From the NCBI GenBank assembly GCA_009731375.1, contig BJOX01000222.1, positions 711,867 through 775,866 of the forward strand: a stretch of 64,000 bases of DNA, in the 5' to 3' direction. Every line of letters starts with the position of its first letter. Within the stretch, counting starts at the first letter, position 1. The notes beneath the pieces are model-generated. The model saw only the letters and a program-made list of their open reading frames with translations. It was not told where the DNA came from and made no database searches. Of this stretch, positions 54,459 to 64,000 are shown in pieces. The translations under genes were made by a program, and so were the position numbers. This stretch comes from Paulinella micropora (taxonomy: Eukaryota; Cercozoa; Imbricatea; Euglyphida).

Positions 54459-55343
54459 ATGGTTCCGGAGATTCCCAAGACATGGACTAAACGAGCAGCA
54501 AAAAGATATCGTCTCCGACAGAACCGCAAAGCGAAAAAGCGGGCGAAACTTGACCAGGCAGGCTCCTCTACCCCAGCGGTACCAATGGGAACAAACCAAC
54601 CTCCCCCGCTTACACAGAAGACACCTCCAATGATTCCCTCCACCTCACTGGCGACAAAACAAAAGGAGAAACACAAACTACCAACATCCTAGCGGAAGAT
54701 AACCAAAACCTGCCCAGAGAGACCCCTAATGAGGCCACCCCTAAAAAAACAGCCAGCCCCGGCCCCCCGCGTCCCTGCGAAGAGCTCCACAGCACCGAAA
54801 ACTACGAAGCCCAACTCGGGTAGCAGCTCCCGGCCCAAACCGGCGACGCAGACCCCAACTCCTACAGCCAAACCAGTACCCTCACGGAAACCCAACTCCC
54901 AACCAGTCAAGACACTGCCACCCCTGGACCGGAAAGGCGCCAAGGACATCGACCCCTCGTCCAGCTCGTCCGAAGAAGATGATGAATCAGAGGACGAAGG
55001 GGACAATTCCGAGGCAGAACTGGCTCAAAGGGAAACGGCTCCTATCGAGGAAGAGGATGAAGACTCGTCAGGACGAGAATCGGAGGACCAGGAGGTGACA
55101 GTGGAACCTACCACCCTCCAGCCCCCCCCTCGCCGTATCACTGTCCAGAGACGGAAACCCCAGCCCGTGGGTATCCATACGTTGCCGGGAGGAAAGGGGA
55201 CAAGCCCCAAATCAACCCACACACCAACCGGTCAGCCCCTGGAGACAAGACACGGTCGACACGGAATTCACAACCCCGGGAAAATGTGTTGGCTGATTAC
55301 CACCTTACAAGCTCTACCTCATCTCGAGACCTTCCACAAATGA
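54459..55343 (+). CDS. Retroelement basic/acidic linker and Cys box of USP2
   Basis: The first frame (54459-54692) is Lys/Arg-rich (KRAAKRYRLRQNRKAKKRAK), possibly nucleic-acid or nuclear targeting. The next (54729-55343) is Pro/Ser-rich, then strongly acidic (SSSSSEEDDESEDE), and ends in GIHNPGKMCWLITTLQALPH. That final motif matches the USP Cys box (G..N.G..C....LQAL) with Cys at 55287. A stop after ETFHK marks a frameshift; the domain continues in the +2 frame. Confidence 0.7.
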
Positions 55344-56245
55344 TACACGCCTGGACACAGCGACAAGGACAGCCACGGCCAGGCACACCACAACATACCC
55401 TCCACCTCATCAGCATCACCCTCCGCGCACTGACTCACCGGGGCGATCAACCCACACATACACCCCTCCAGGTCTCGTGGCTACGAGACCCGACTGCCCT
55501 TTCGCACCTCCACCCCACCTTCCAACCAGGTTGCCCAGGGACCATACACCGAGCCATCCGGGGCATACACAACCTCCTTAGGATGATTCAAGACCAAGCT
55601 GGCAACGACACCATCATCAAATGGCAATGCCACATCTCGTCCAATAGCCACTGCACCAATTGTGGACGAACGACATGATCCCGTCATCGAACTAAACACC
55701 ACTAGGAACAAGGCCACCCCTGGCACCCCACTCCATCTGGAAACCCTCCCCCAGACATGGCGGAATTTCAGGGAGGTCCAGCGATGTACACACTGCGATC
55801 ACGTCAGAGAAACTGAACAAAGTTTGCGGAACCGACCCTTGACCCTATGGCTCGCGGTGACCCATACCATCCCCCGACCAAGACAACAGCAGGAGGAAAG
55901 GGACAATCCACCAAACCCATCCCCGCCCCGACTAACAATTCCGAAGCAAATGTGGGTCAAACCAACCACCTGGGGGGGGGGGGGGGGGGGGGCAANNNNN
56001 NNNNNCAACCCCCCCCCGGGGGGGGGGGGGGGGGTACCAGACAAAACGAGTACCTCCTCTCCGGCGCCATCTGCAACATGGCCACCACGGACACTTAGAT
56101 CCCCTCGTTTTCATGACACCCCAACCCGACGAGACCTGGGTCCGTCTTGACGACGCCAAAACAACCGTGCTCCCTAATAGACAGGGATGGGGATTCCTGG
56201 GGGAAACACGGGATAGTGTTCATCTACAATCAAGTCACGAAGCCT
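55250..56245 (+). pseudogene. Second USP-like domain (USP2), frameshifted
   Basis: Landmarks occur in order across three frames: Cys box (55287); FQPGCPGTIHRAIRGIHNLL (equivalent of the USP1 TQPGCAHEF box, without the His-Glu); CHISSNSHCTNCG (first zinc pair) to about 55675; RCTHCDHV (second zinc pair) at about 55785 and RPLTLWLAV; HHGHL followed by TWVRLDDAK (His box and Asp) at 56083-56155; IVFIYNQV as the last strand. A G-rich artefact and gap (55972-56035) sits in the middle. The catalytic Cys, His and Asp are all encoded, but shifts near 55340, 55675 and 56190 break the frame. Confidence 0.72.
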
Positions 56246-57238
56246 ATACCAACAGAGGCACCTACACCCCCCCAACCCCCCCTTACCCCCACCGACCCAC
56301 CACAACATCAAGAACTTTGCGATGCACACCCGACACGACGACCGGGCCCAGAACATTGGCACCACCTCTTAGAACTACGGATCAGGGAACTACGCAGGTT
56401 ATCCCGTAGAGTACAAGACGAGGAAATAAAACATGACAAGCACATGATTAACCAGCATGCACTCTCACTCCTGAACCAAGCAGTCCATGCAGAATCAAAG
56501 CTATCCGTCACGGCCGGCTCCTCCTCAACAGGACCGCAATCCCAATACAGTCATGGGCATATACCCCATAACTCTCACGTCCTATGCAAATATCTCTCCG
56601 CCTGTCCAAACCTGCCGACACCGCCACCTTCATGGATACAACGACCCCTGACAGGCCGCCTCGCCACCCCGATCCTGTCGGGAGCTCAATGCAAATTAGG
56701 TTTAGCATGCATAGCCGCTAACCTCGATCCCACCCCGAAAGGACCGACAGTCCCCCCCGACTCCAAACCTCCCTGTCAACATCCCGGACCCCAAATCCCC
56801 TCCCTGGAGCACGTACCACACCCAAATGCCCCCTTCGAGTGGGTCCTGGAGATGCTCCTCCTCACAGCTGCAATGAGTACCAAAATCATCATCCCCTCCT
56901 CAGAGAATCACCAAGACCGAAGGGACCAGGTCACCAATCGAATCACGGAGACCGTCCTATTTCAGGACCACATATGCCTCGTCCCCTGCTGGTACATACT
57001 AAAACGGCACGAGGTGATCGGACATATCCGGCATAGGAAGCCACATTCCATCCTTATTAATTGTCAGCCCGTCGAATGCAATATACTCCTCAAATACGAC
57101 CGACGTTACCACCCGGACACAAGCTACTTTCGCAACCCACCATGGCAGACCCCACAACAAGTCATCCTACCAGTCATTCGCCACAACACACTCAAACTAC
57201 TCCTCAAGGCACGGAAGGAAGCCCCGCGCTTTATATGA
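56147..57238 (+). CDS. Retroelement unassigned region after USP2
   Basis: 363 codons: end of USP2, Pro-rich spacer, a charged helical stretch (LELRIRELRRLSRRVQDEEI), then a compact-looking C-terminal part (DHICLVPCWYILKRHEVIGH, SILINCQPVECNILLKYDRR). It stops at TGA, but the same frame continues IYLDIGAKDGLLELDTTEG, so the stop may be a mutation. No family is recognised; I looked for AP-endonuclease motifs and did not find them. Confidence 0.5.
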   Translation: MTTPKQPCSLIDRDGDSWGKHGIVFIYNQVTKPIPTEAPTPPQPPLTPTDPPQHQELCDAHPTRRPGPEHWHHLLELRIRELRRLSRRVQDEEIKHDKHMINQHALSLLNQAVHAESKLSVTAGSSSTGPQSQYSHGHIPHNSHVLCKYLSACPNLPTPPPSWIQRPLTGRLATPILSGAQCKLGLACIAANLDPTPKGPTVPPDSKPPCQHPGPQIPSLEHVPHPNAPFEWVLEMLLLTAAMSTKIIIPSSENHQDRRDQVTNRITETVLFQDHICLVPCWYILKRHEVIGHIRHRKPHSILINCQPVECNILLKYDRRYHPDTSYFRNPPWQTPQQVILPVIRHNTLKLLLKARKEAPRFI

Positions 57239-57347
57239 ATCTACCTCGACATCGGAGCTAAAGACGGACTGCTAGAACTCGATACCACTGAGGGTCCACC
57301 GGACATAACAGCCATATACCCCGACAAACGAGACCTCAATCTCGCCC

Positions 57348-58871
57348 GTGAAGTGGGCGGACGTTGCGGCCCGACTGCACCTCCAGGACAAAGCCTACTA
57401 TGAGAAAGCCCGTCAGAAAGACACCGAGGGAGAAACCGTCCAAACCGTCCAACCCACAGATTTCGAAGTAACTGAGAAGGAATCCTATGCCGTAACGGCC
57501 ACACGACCCTTCGGGACTGGATCAGTAGCCGACTCGGACTAAACAATGCACGCATCAGGATGGAGCAACGGTACAAGCCGGGAGAACCAGACGAACCTCT
57601 TCCCATGAAGACTCCGCGACCTACCCGACCGAAATGGAGGACGAAACGGACGCTAGATAATATTATGCTCCAGGAACCCCCACCAGACAATCAACCCCGA
57701 CTAGCAAAAACACCACGGAACAAACCCACTAAATGGACGCCCCTCTAGAAGAAACAGTTCGAATCCAGCATCAATGCGAGCATAGAAGCCCAACTGGGCC
57801 CGCAGGAGCTGATGACCCGAGCGGTGACTGCAGCACACACAGCAGGAACGAACACGGAACCACCACGTCGTTCACCCCCCAAATAACAGTACCACCCGTC
57901 CGACAGAACCGACAACACCGACCCATAAAACACACAGCCACCCGGTTGGTCTACCAACAAACCTTCACGGAAGTCCTTACTTTCCTTAGGACGGGGACCC
58001 AACCGCCACACCCAAATACAACATGGAAACGGTGGGAACAGCTGGTACACACACTGGAAATCGGGAACCAGGGCCGTTACTAGGCTATGGTCCCTCCGAC
58101 AGGCCGAAACTATGCAACCCCCGACCACAGACCGAAGACCTCAAAGAAGCCGAGAATACTATAGCCCGGGCACGAGACCAACTAAACCGGACCCAACAGC
58201 GCCCCCAAACAGACGCCAGACTGCGAGCGATGCCGGACGCACCACACAAAATATGGAATGGGACGAAGATAGGCGCCTCATGTACCGCAAAGCGAGACCA
58301 GCCAAGCCTCGTCTCCACCCGGACCCACAAGAAACTAACACCCACTACACCGATCTCTTCCGGGCCCGCCTTAACACTCCTGCCGAGGCATACCAACTCT
58401 GTTATGGGACCCCAAGCTAGGATACTTACTCCTAGCTCACCGGACCAACACAGCCGACGGGACATACTCCTAGGCGCACTCGACAACTCCACCCCTTCCG
58501 AAGGACGCTCACCCCAATATACAATCCCGCCACCAGCCGACGAAGCATACCCCCTAACCACCACTGAATACACGGAACAGGACCTCACTCTAACCTGGGG
58601 TGGAACACTACGTCATTCCTGGGAACAACATCTACTCACAAATACCCAACCATCATGGACGAACGATATAAAAGAGTACACCACCCAACAGATCACTGAG
58701 AGCGGGGGGTCCTCCCGAATAATACACAACCTAACCTACCACCACCAGTACTGGGAACGCCACGGAACATCCCAGCGACCCAGACCACGCCCGCCCCAAC
58801 AAACATGGTCCCTACATCATGCCCCCGATCCGATGTGCATCGTTCATCTCCTCCATGAACTAGGGGGATGA
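57348..58871 (+). CDS. Retroelement unassigned region before RNase H (several frames)
   Basis: Frames at 57348-57542 (WADVAARLHLQDKAYYEKAR), 57733-58083 (ending WKRWEQLVHTLEIGNQGRY) and 58023-58871 (SWEQHLLTNTQPSWTNDIKE) overlap and probably represent one protein with shifts. The last frame stops at TGA (58869) and continues directly into the RNase H region in the same frame. No domain assigned. Confidence 0.45.
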
Positions 58872-59330
58872 GAAGTCGGGACCAACGTATACATTGGTGC
58901 ACGACTATGGAAAAGTTCACCCAACGACCCCCGCACAGTGTTCCAGATCCTCCCCACAGGTGCAGTAGCGCTATTACTCCACCGACTCCCACAGAATCTC
59001 CGAACTAAATACCGTATTGACCCACCAGTGCACACCAGGAGGTAGTACTAGAGGGGGTCGCGATGGTCTTACACTACATCCGCTCCAACAGATGGCTTCC
59101 CCACCAGACGTACGGCTTCACGGATTATAAGGGCCTCGCGGACTGCCCTGGAATCAGAATACCAGAAACTATACCCGGAGAGGCCACAACCAATCCTATG
59201 GGATGCGATAGCGAGATATAAGATCGAGATGGGCCACCTCCACCTACAATGGATCCCCTCCCACATCGAAAATAGCTTCCATTGGCAACACTGCCTCAAC
59301 GAGATATGTGACAGATTGGCCAAAGAAGCA
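58872..59330 (+). pseudogene. Retroelement RNase H domain (frameshifted)
   Basis: NVYIGARLW (strand 1-2 region), then in the next frame LEGVAMVLHYI with the catalytic Glu and YGFTDYKGLAD with the catalytic Asp, then back in frame 0 HLQWIPSHI and LNEICDRLAKEAA with the terminal His and Asp. RNase H degrades the RNA of RNA-DNA hybrids during cDNA synthesis. The first catalytic Asp is not visible (VHLLHELGG where a DGS is expected). Shifts lie near 59040 and 59110. The domain is N-terminal to RT. Confidence 0.75.
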
Positions 59331-60065
59331 GCACTCCAGCCCATCCACCTCATTGACGAGTGGGCCCAAACCCATCCCCAGATTCCAGCCCCGACACGTA
59401 GGCACCTACCATCTCCCCCAAGATACAGACTCAACCTCCCGAGCGGATACACGCCCATCTTAACTCATATCCCCCATTACCTCACCCAGTACCCCGACAG
59501 AGCCCTAGCCATCCGGGAAGCACGCCGAGACTTCTCAATAGACGAACTGACAGCAGCCATACGGAGCAAGAAAGGTGCCTCCGCAGGACTAGACCAGGTC
59601 CCACCGGCCGCGCTGAAACTGCTCTCCGAAACGGGCAAAACATATATCCTTCAATACTTCAACAAATGCTGGAGGGAGGGAGTCGTACCCACTGAATGTA
59701 AACACACACACCTGGTCCAACTGTGGAAGGAGAAAGGTACGGGAGCCGATCCCCGAGACTGGAGATATATCATGATCTCCAAATCCATTATGAACCTATA
59801 CGCTAAGATGATCGATCTGCGCCTACGAACGCTCATGCTGGACGTGGGAAGCGTTAGCAAAACCGCCAAGGCTAACTGCCCCCGCATCTCCGGCGCGGAT
59901 GAAGCAAACCTGACCTTACGCCTCATAATCCATGACGTCCACCACGCCGCGATACAAACTGGACAAACGCACACTCTGATCCTGACGGCGATAGATAGCA
60001 GTCCATTCACACCTACCACAACAGGACCGGACGGACGGGTGCAATCCACGCAGACCACCCCATGA
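59229..60065 (+). CDS. Retroelement reverse transcriptase, N-terminal half
   Basis: After the RNase H end the frame shows the non-LTR RT pattern: FSIDELTAAIRSKKGASAGL-DQVPP, YFNKCWREGVVPTECKHTHL, LWKEKGTGADPRDWRYIMIS (the K..DP..YRPI block), IDLRLRTLML, and motif A as LILTAIDSSPF with Asp at 59994. Past this the core decays: motif B is not found and the only motif-C-like string is HADH, about 20 residues later in another frame. A deletion of the palm core is likely, so this RT is probably dead. Confidence 0.82.
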   Translation: MGHLHLQWIPSHIENSFHWQHCLNEICDRLAKEAALQPIHLIDEWAQTHPQIPAPTRRHLPSPPRYRLNLPSGYTPILTHIPHYLTQYPDRALAIREARRDFSIDELTAAIRSKKGASAGLDQVPPAALKLLSETGKTYILQYFNKCWREGVVPTECKHTHLVQLWKEKGTGADPRDWRYIMISKSIMNLYAKMIDLRLRTLMLDVGSVSKTAKANCPRISGADEANLTLRLIIHDVHHAAIQTGQTHTLILTAIDSSPFTPTTTGPDGRVQSTQTTP

Positions 60066-60786
60066 TCACCCCCCCTCAAGCACTGTTAACCACACAACAC
60101 CGGACCCGAACACCTCGCGGGCAATACAGACTTACCAGAAGGAACAAGAGGCCCAAGCTCAAACCCTCATCCAACAAATCCAAGACCTTAACATCCCCCC
60201 AAACTACCTCCACACCGCAAGACTACCTAAGGCTCGGGGATGGCACCCAGGTGACTAAGACCCATGGGAATACCCCCCCTCCAGGCACAGCGTACTACCA
60301 ACAAGCGATTCGGACCTTGCAACCAGCACACACACCCTGGAAGGACATCAACGAGAATTGCACCCTGCCACCCCCCATACGGAACCAACCCTTCCTGGAT
60401 TGGTACTCACACGAACAACTCCTAACCTAAAGGAGATATCAGGGATACCTAGGACTGGAATGGATAGGCAGCTGCAGCGATCTGGGAATAGGGATACAAC
60501 TGCGCCAGGGGGACAACGACCAAGTCACAAACGATGCCAACAGCAGACTCCGCTCCCACTACGTCATCACAGTCCAACACCGGTTCACGGGGAAAATCAC
60601 ATTAGCAGCGGACAGTAGGCAAGCAATACTGCGTGCGAAAGCATACATCCAGGACAGGAACCTTTGGTCACCCAGACACAGGGTAAGCACCAACCTAGGA
60701 AAAAGAACGATTGCCCCACGGTTCGCGTTAAAATGGGGACCAGCAGCCGAAATGAGGGGCGAAACACAATATATCTCCAGCCAATA
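60062..60786 (+). pseudogene. Retroelement RT C-terminal/thumb region
   Basis: One frame open except for TAA at 60428. YQGYLGLEWIGS at about 60440 resembles the YLG motif E/thumb start of non-LTR RTs, followed by a basic helical stretch. It stops at TAG (60785) and the same frame goes on into the zinc finger. Confidence 0.55.
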
Positions 60787-60832
60787 GCTAAGCCACTCCA
60801 CGCGAAGAGAGTACTGGGAGATAAAACTCATA

Positions 60833-61561
60833 TTGCTCTGTCAGCTTAACGCGTGGGACACACCTGCCATGAAAAGCGTACGCACTAAAAGGCTGGAAGA
60901 TGGCAAATGCACGTACTGTGACCACGTTGGGACCATCGAACACTTCATGACTTGCGTGGATCCTCCACACCCACAAGAACTGATCGACTCCCTAAACCCC
61001 AGACACTCCGCATCCAGAGAAGTCCTGAAAAAACACCTTAGCAATAACCCAAACATCCCAGATGCAGACCAACCCCACCGTATGCTCGTAATAGCAGAAG
61101 AAGGAAAACCCACCATCATACCAACGTCCCACAACATCGACACCGCATGGACTAGATTGGAAGAACAAGGTGAAATATGCCGAACGGAACGAACTCACCC
61201 TGCTGCCGCGCTCGCCAAAGATCTGGGAGAAGAAGGGAAATCATGGAAACCAGATATCATCCTCACCCCGTCGACCTCCTCACCAAACATTTATCTAGTC
61301 GAAGCAACATCACGGTCCGATGAATGGCTCATCCGATTTGATCAATCGATTTATGTAATGTCATCCAGTAGTACTATAAGGCGGATATGGGACAAAGACG
61401 GACTGAGAATCCGACCACCATACAACTTCAGAGATCCATCATCACCCCGAGGAGAAAACCCCCCTATTAGCTGGCCCTTGGAACCCTGGGAATCCAAGAC
61501 ACCACATGGCTACAACCCCAGAGCAAATACGAACATAGGTACAATGAATACGAAGAAATGA
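60833..61561 (+). CDS. Retroelement CCHC finger and restriction-like endonuclease, part 1
   Basis: The frame is continuous with the thumb region apart from the TAG. CTYCDHVGTIEHFMTC is the CCHC finger preceding the endonuclease in R2-type elements. WKPDIILTP and NIYLVEATSRSDEW supply the PD and acidic residue of a PD-(D/E)xK fold that nicks target DNA for reverse transcription. After about 61500 the homologous sequence moves to another frame. Confidence 0.78.
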   Translation: MLCQLNAWDTPAMKSVRTKRLEDGKCTYCDHVGTIEHFMTCVDPPHPQELIDSLNPRHSASREVLKKHLSNNPNIPDADQPHRMLVIAEEGKPTIIPTSHNIDTAWTRLEEQGEICRTERTHPAAALAKDLGEEGKSWKPDIILTPSTSSPNIYLVEATSRSDEWLIRFDQSIYVMSSSSTIRRIWDKDGLRIRPPYNFRDPSSPRGENPPISWPLEPWESKTPHGYNPRANTNIGTMNTKK

Positions 61562-61821
61562 TAATGGACCTCAGGCTGAGCTCCCAAGGTCGGTGCGAGC
61601 CACGGCTCCTCATGATAGCGATGGGGATCAGAGGATATATCCCATCAACAGGGTACAAAATAATCAAAGACATCTTCTCCAGCACCCAAGCAAAAACGAT
61701 CTACCAAGAACTCACAGACCTATGTCACAATCACATCCTAAAGGTCTGGAAATTGCACTACCTAACAATAACACCCATTATCCCTACCACTGCACACCCG
61801 GCAATACGGAATATTGCATAA
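61522..61821 (+). CDS. Retroelement restriction-like endonuclease, part 2
   Basis: SKYEHRYNEYEEMIMDL provides the KY motif that follows the PD..E in R2-type endonucleases, then LLMIAMGIRGYIPSTGYKII matches the conserved G..G.(I/V)P region. The frame ends with a stop at 61819-61821, probably the natural end of the polyprotein. Confidence 0.74.
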   Translation, partial: SKYEHRYNEYEEMIMDLRLSSQGRCEPRLLMIAMGIRGYIPSTGYKIIKDIFSSTQAKTIYQELTDLCHNHILKVWKLHYLTITPIIPTTAHPAIRNIA

Positions 61822-61898
61822 ATAGATTGATCTGGCAACTTCTTCACAGGGAAACATAACAAGGAGAAGGCAGAGAAGATAAGAGGAGGAAAAGATTT

Positions 61899-61966
<68 letters not shown>

Positions 61967-62760
61967 GAGAGAAGAGAAATATATATAAGAATAATAATAG
62001 CAAATAAATAAAGAATAAATTTATAGATATATACATATGTACATAGACATATACATATACTAATATACATGAAATACGATAATAACAATAGATGAAATAA
62101 TAATATAAATATTAACGGTAACAATACTAAAAAGATATACACGCATACATATCCGGGTATTTATACATATAAACATATACATCATAAACAATGAACGCAA
62201 TACTAATACCAACCAATAACAAAGAACATAATTCCTTCAACTTCCTTACACATAGTCATATGTAAGACTAATAATAACATTAAATAGCAAACGCGAACAT
62301 AGACGCAACCAACCCAACATAAATTAGGACCAGGCGTCACATACAAGGCTATACGATCCAGTAAAATTAAATACCAATATATCTGGAGACAGAACTCAAC
62401 AGGAATTTTACAAGTATATAAAACCAGAAACAAACATCAGCACACGAACGGAGCCACGCCCCCCATATAAATACACATACAGAATTTAATACTATCTACT
62501 ATTAATCAAACGAAAATCAACACCGGAGACACAGACACTAACAAGGAACGAACCAGAAGCGGACCCCAGGAACAAACCCACTAGACCCAGAACGAACCCA
62601 AAAGGACACCTGAAGCAATAACCAGACCCAGAAAGGATTACCAGAAAAAACTAATAATCCAGGAGGAGCCCAAGACGGAGATAATGAATAATACCCGGAA
62701 GGACCCAGAAGGAGATAAAGACGGAATATTAAAAACCAGACTGATCACTTAACAGCTGTA
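61822..62760. other. Retroelement 3' region with (AAT)n
   Basis: (ATA/AAT)n occupies about 61901-61963, followed by AT-rich then A/C-rich non-coding DNA. The lack of GATA-type repeats and the similar A/C bias to the leader suggest it belongs to the element, but the 3' junction and tail are not certain. Confidence 0.5.
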
Positions 62761-63430
62761 AACATCACCCCCTGACTGACATGGAAACACTATGCAGAAG
62801 GTCGTCAACATGTGTGCGGCCTGTCGTGCTCAACCAAGTGTCATTCTCTTGTGTGACGGGTCTGTCTTCTGATTCGCCTCCTTTCACCTTGGGGTTATGC
62901 GTAGGTTTGGAGCACACACGCGGGGACGTGTGAGGGCTGATAACCCTTACTCACTTTCGAATACTTCAAAATACCCACCAGTCATCATGGCCCGGGGGCC
63001 CGGCACCCGCTCACTGATAGTACGGAGATTGCATAATCGTCAGTGCTTGAAATCAATCGGTCAGGACGGTATATAGAACTCATCGCAACTATCCCCCCCA
63101 GTCAGGGGCAGGCAAAGGATTAATTGTGTAACAGCTTTTGAACGCATCGTGGCCAGATGACTACTGGAGTGGTGTTATTAATATTAATGCTATGATAAAC
63201 ATCAGATGCTAGTCATCATTATCGTCTGAGCCTCGGGTTGCATATTAATAACTTGAGCTTGATGATGAGAGCTTGATGATGAATGCTTAGGTGACACGAT
63301 TATTAATCGGTATATACTTCCTGTACCGGTGCCTCGCTACCCAGACGGTCCATACACTAGGCGACATGAGACCAATATTAATACACACCGGCTTTGTCTA
63401 TTAAAGGTAATATCATTATTATTCATGTAT
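62761..63430. other. Unique region, nothing recognised
   Basis: Non-repetitive sequence with short open frames only. I looked for rRNA, U2 snRNA and tRNA similarity as possible retroelement targets and did not see it. Confidence 0.5.
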
Positions 63431-63436
63431 ACTAGG

Positions 63437-63593
63437 GAAGGGGGGGGGGGGGGGGGGGTGGGGGGGGGNNNNNNNNNNNNNNNNNNNNNNNNNNNNNNNN
63501 NNNNNNNNNNNNNNNNNNNNNNNNNNNNNNNNNNNNNNNNNNNNNNNNNNNNNNNNNNNNNNNNNNGGGGGGGGGGGGGGGGGGGGGGGGGGG
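63437..63593. other. Gap (63469-63566) between G homopolymers
   Basis: 98 N bounded by G runs of 20-30 bases. Together with 53987-54110 and 55972-56035 it suggests polishing or gap-closure artefacts rather than genomic sequence. Confidence 0.9.
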
Positions 63594-64000
63594 CTTGGAT
63601 GGGGTAAGGGGAGGAGGAAAGCGAAAGGAATTTTCTGAAAATTTTTCTTTCCAGAGAGTGGTGGTCGTGCCGCCAACATATATACCAAAGTGCTACTAGT
63701 AACTACTTCTTTGCCTTCACATCCACCACCGTCACCCAAAGTAAAGATATGACTTTCAAGAGACGTACAACGAAAGTTTGTAAGAAAAGTAAAAACCTAC
63801 TATAATTGCTCCTTCATGCCCACCACCCACTTCTGAGCTGCAGCCATCTCGAAGTTGCAAGGGCGAAGTCCCAACTTCTCGTTGCCAAGCACTGTCAAGC
63901 AATCCCCGTTCGGCCTGTATCTCAGCCAATTCCCCGGGAAAGGGTTGCTGTCCGTTCGTGTCAAGATGGGAGGGATTCGAATGTTGGAGCGGGTCGGAGA
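63594..64000. other. Unique region at the window end
   Basis: Contains GGGATTCGAATGTTGG near 63970, whose reverse complement resembles a tRNA-type B box, but no cloverleaf could be traced before the window ends. Confidence 0.4.

Noticed and set aside
56147-57540. AP-endonuclease (APE) domain as in Dualen-type elements
   Set aside because: No QE, GDFN or SDH motifs could be located in any frame.
62761-64000. Target gene remnants (rRNA, U2, tRNA) next to the retroelement
   Set aside because: Only a weak B-box-like string near 63970; no recognisable RNA gene sequence.

Overview
This is eukaryotic nuclear DNA. The first 45 kb are dominated by simple repeats, mainly (GATA/CTAT)n, (CATA)n, (GA)n, (GAT/CAC)n, (TTATG)n and (GT/TA)n. 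Short unique islands sit inside them, and many of these islands behave as tiny exons with AG acceptors and GT donors. Intron-rich genes with microsatellite introns, a fungal/amoebozoan-type protease inhibitor and a retroelement with a restriction-like endonuclease suggest a repeat-rich protist such as a plasmodial slime mould. The species cannot be fixed from the sequence; that guess is weak.

0-32 kb, minus strand: 21 micro-exons (21-135 nt) spread over about 29 kb join in a consistent reading frame. They give a roughly 418-residue modular, probably extracellular protein: a short Met/Gln/Gly-rich N-terminus, a Cys-rich beta-sandwich-like region (vaguely lytic-polysaccharide-monooxygenase-like, not proven), a linker, a clear PKD domain ending in HAY/VRVYD-type motifs, and a Thr-rich tail. 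Most exons are accompanied by partial copies of themselves, often with a splice junction, scattered in the neighbouring microsatellite. One exon (E9) is seen only in fragments around a 60-bp gap. On the plus strand inside this gene lies a C2H2 zinc-finger fragment split by a 21-bp minisatellite. Dispersed repeats include a ~560-bp element with a (CTAT)n tail (six copies), two MITE-like families and a 31-bp minisatellite family.

32-45 kb: a GC-richer unnamed block, more copies of the (CTAT)-tailed element, a decayed Tc1/mariner fragment with satellites, and on the plus strand a complete five-exon gene (38877-44051) for a 74-residue stand-alone I9 inhibitor of subtilisin-like proteases (yeast Pbi2 / Pleurotus POIA1 type). 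It shows the same ladders of exon copies.

46-62.8 kb: one very large non-LTR retroelement on the plus strand, A/C-rich in codon use. In order it encodes a full ubiquitin-specific protease (USP, peptidase C19) domain, an AlkB-like Fe(II)/2-oxoglutarate dioxygenase, Pro-rich linkers, a second USP-like domain, regions I cannot name, RNase H placed before the reverse transcriptase, the N-terminal part of RT, a CCHC finger and a PD-(D/E)xK restriction-like endonuclease. Several frameshifts and stops interrupt it, so this copy is decayed or carries assembly errors. Two deubiquitinase-type domains and an AlkB domain in one retroelement are the main candidate for an undescribed system.

62.8-64 kb: unique sequence with no recognisable gene and a 98-bp gap between G homopolymers.
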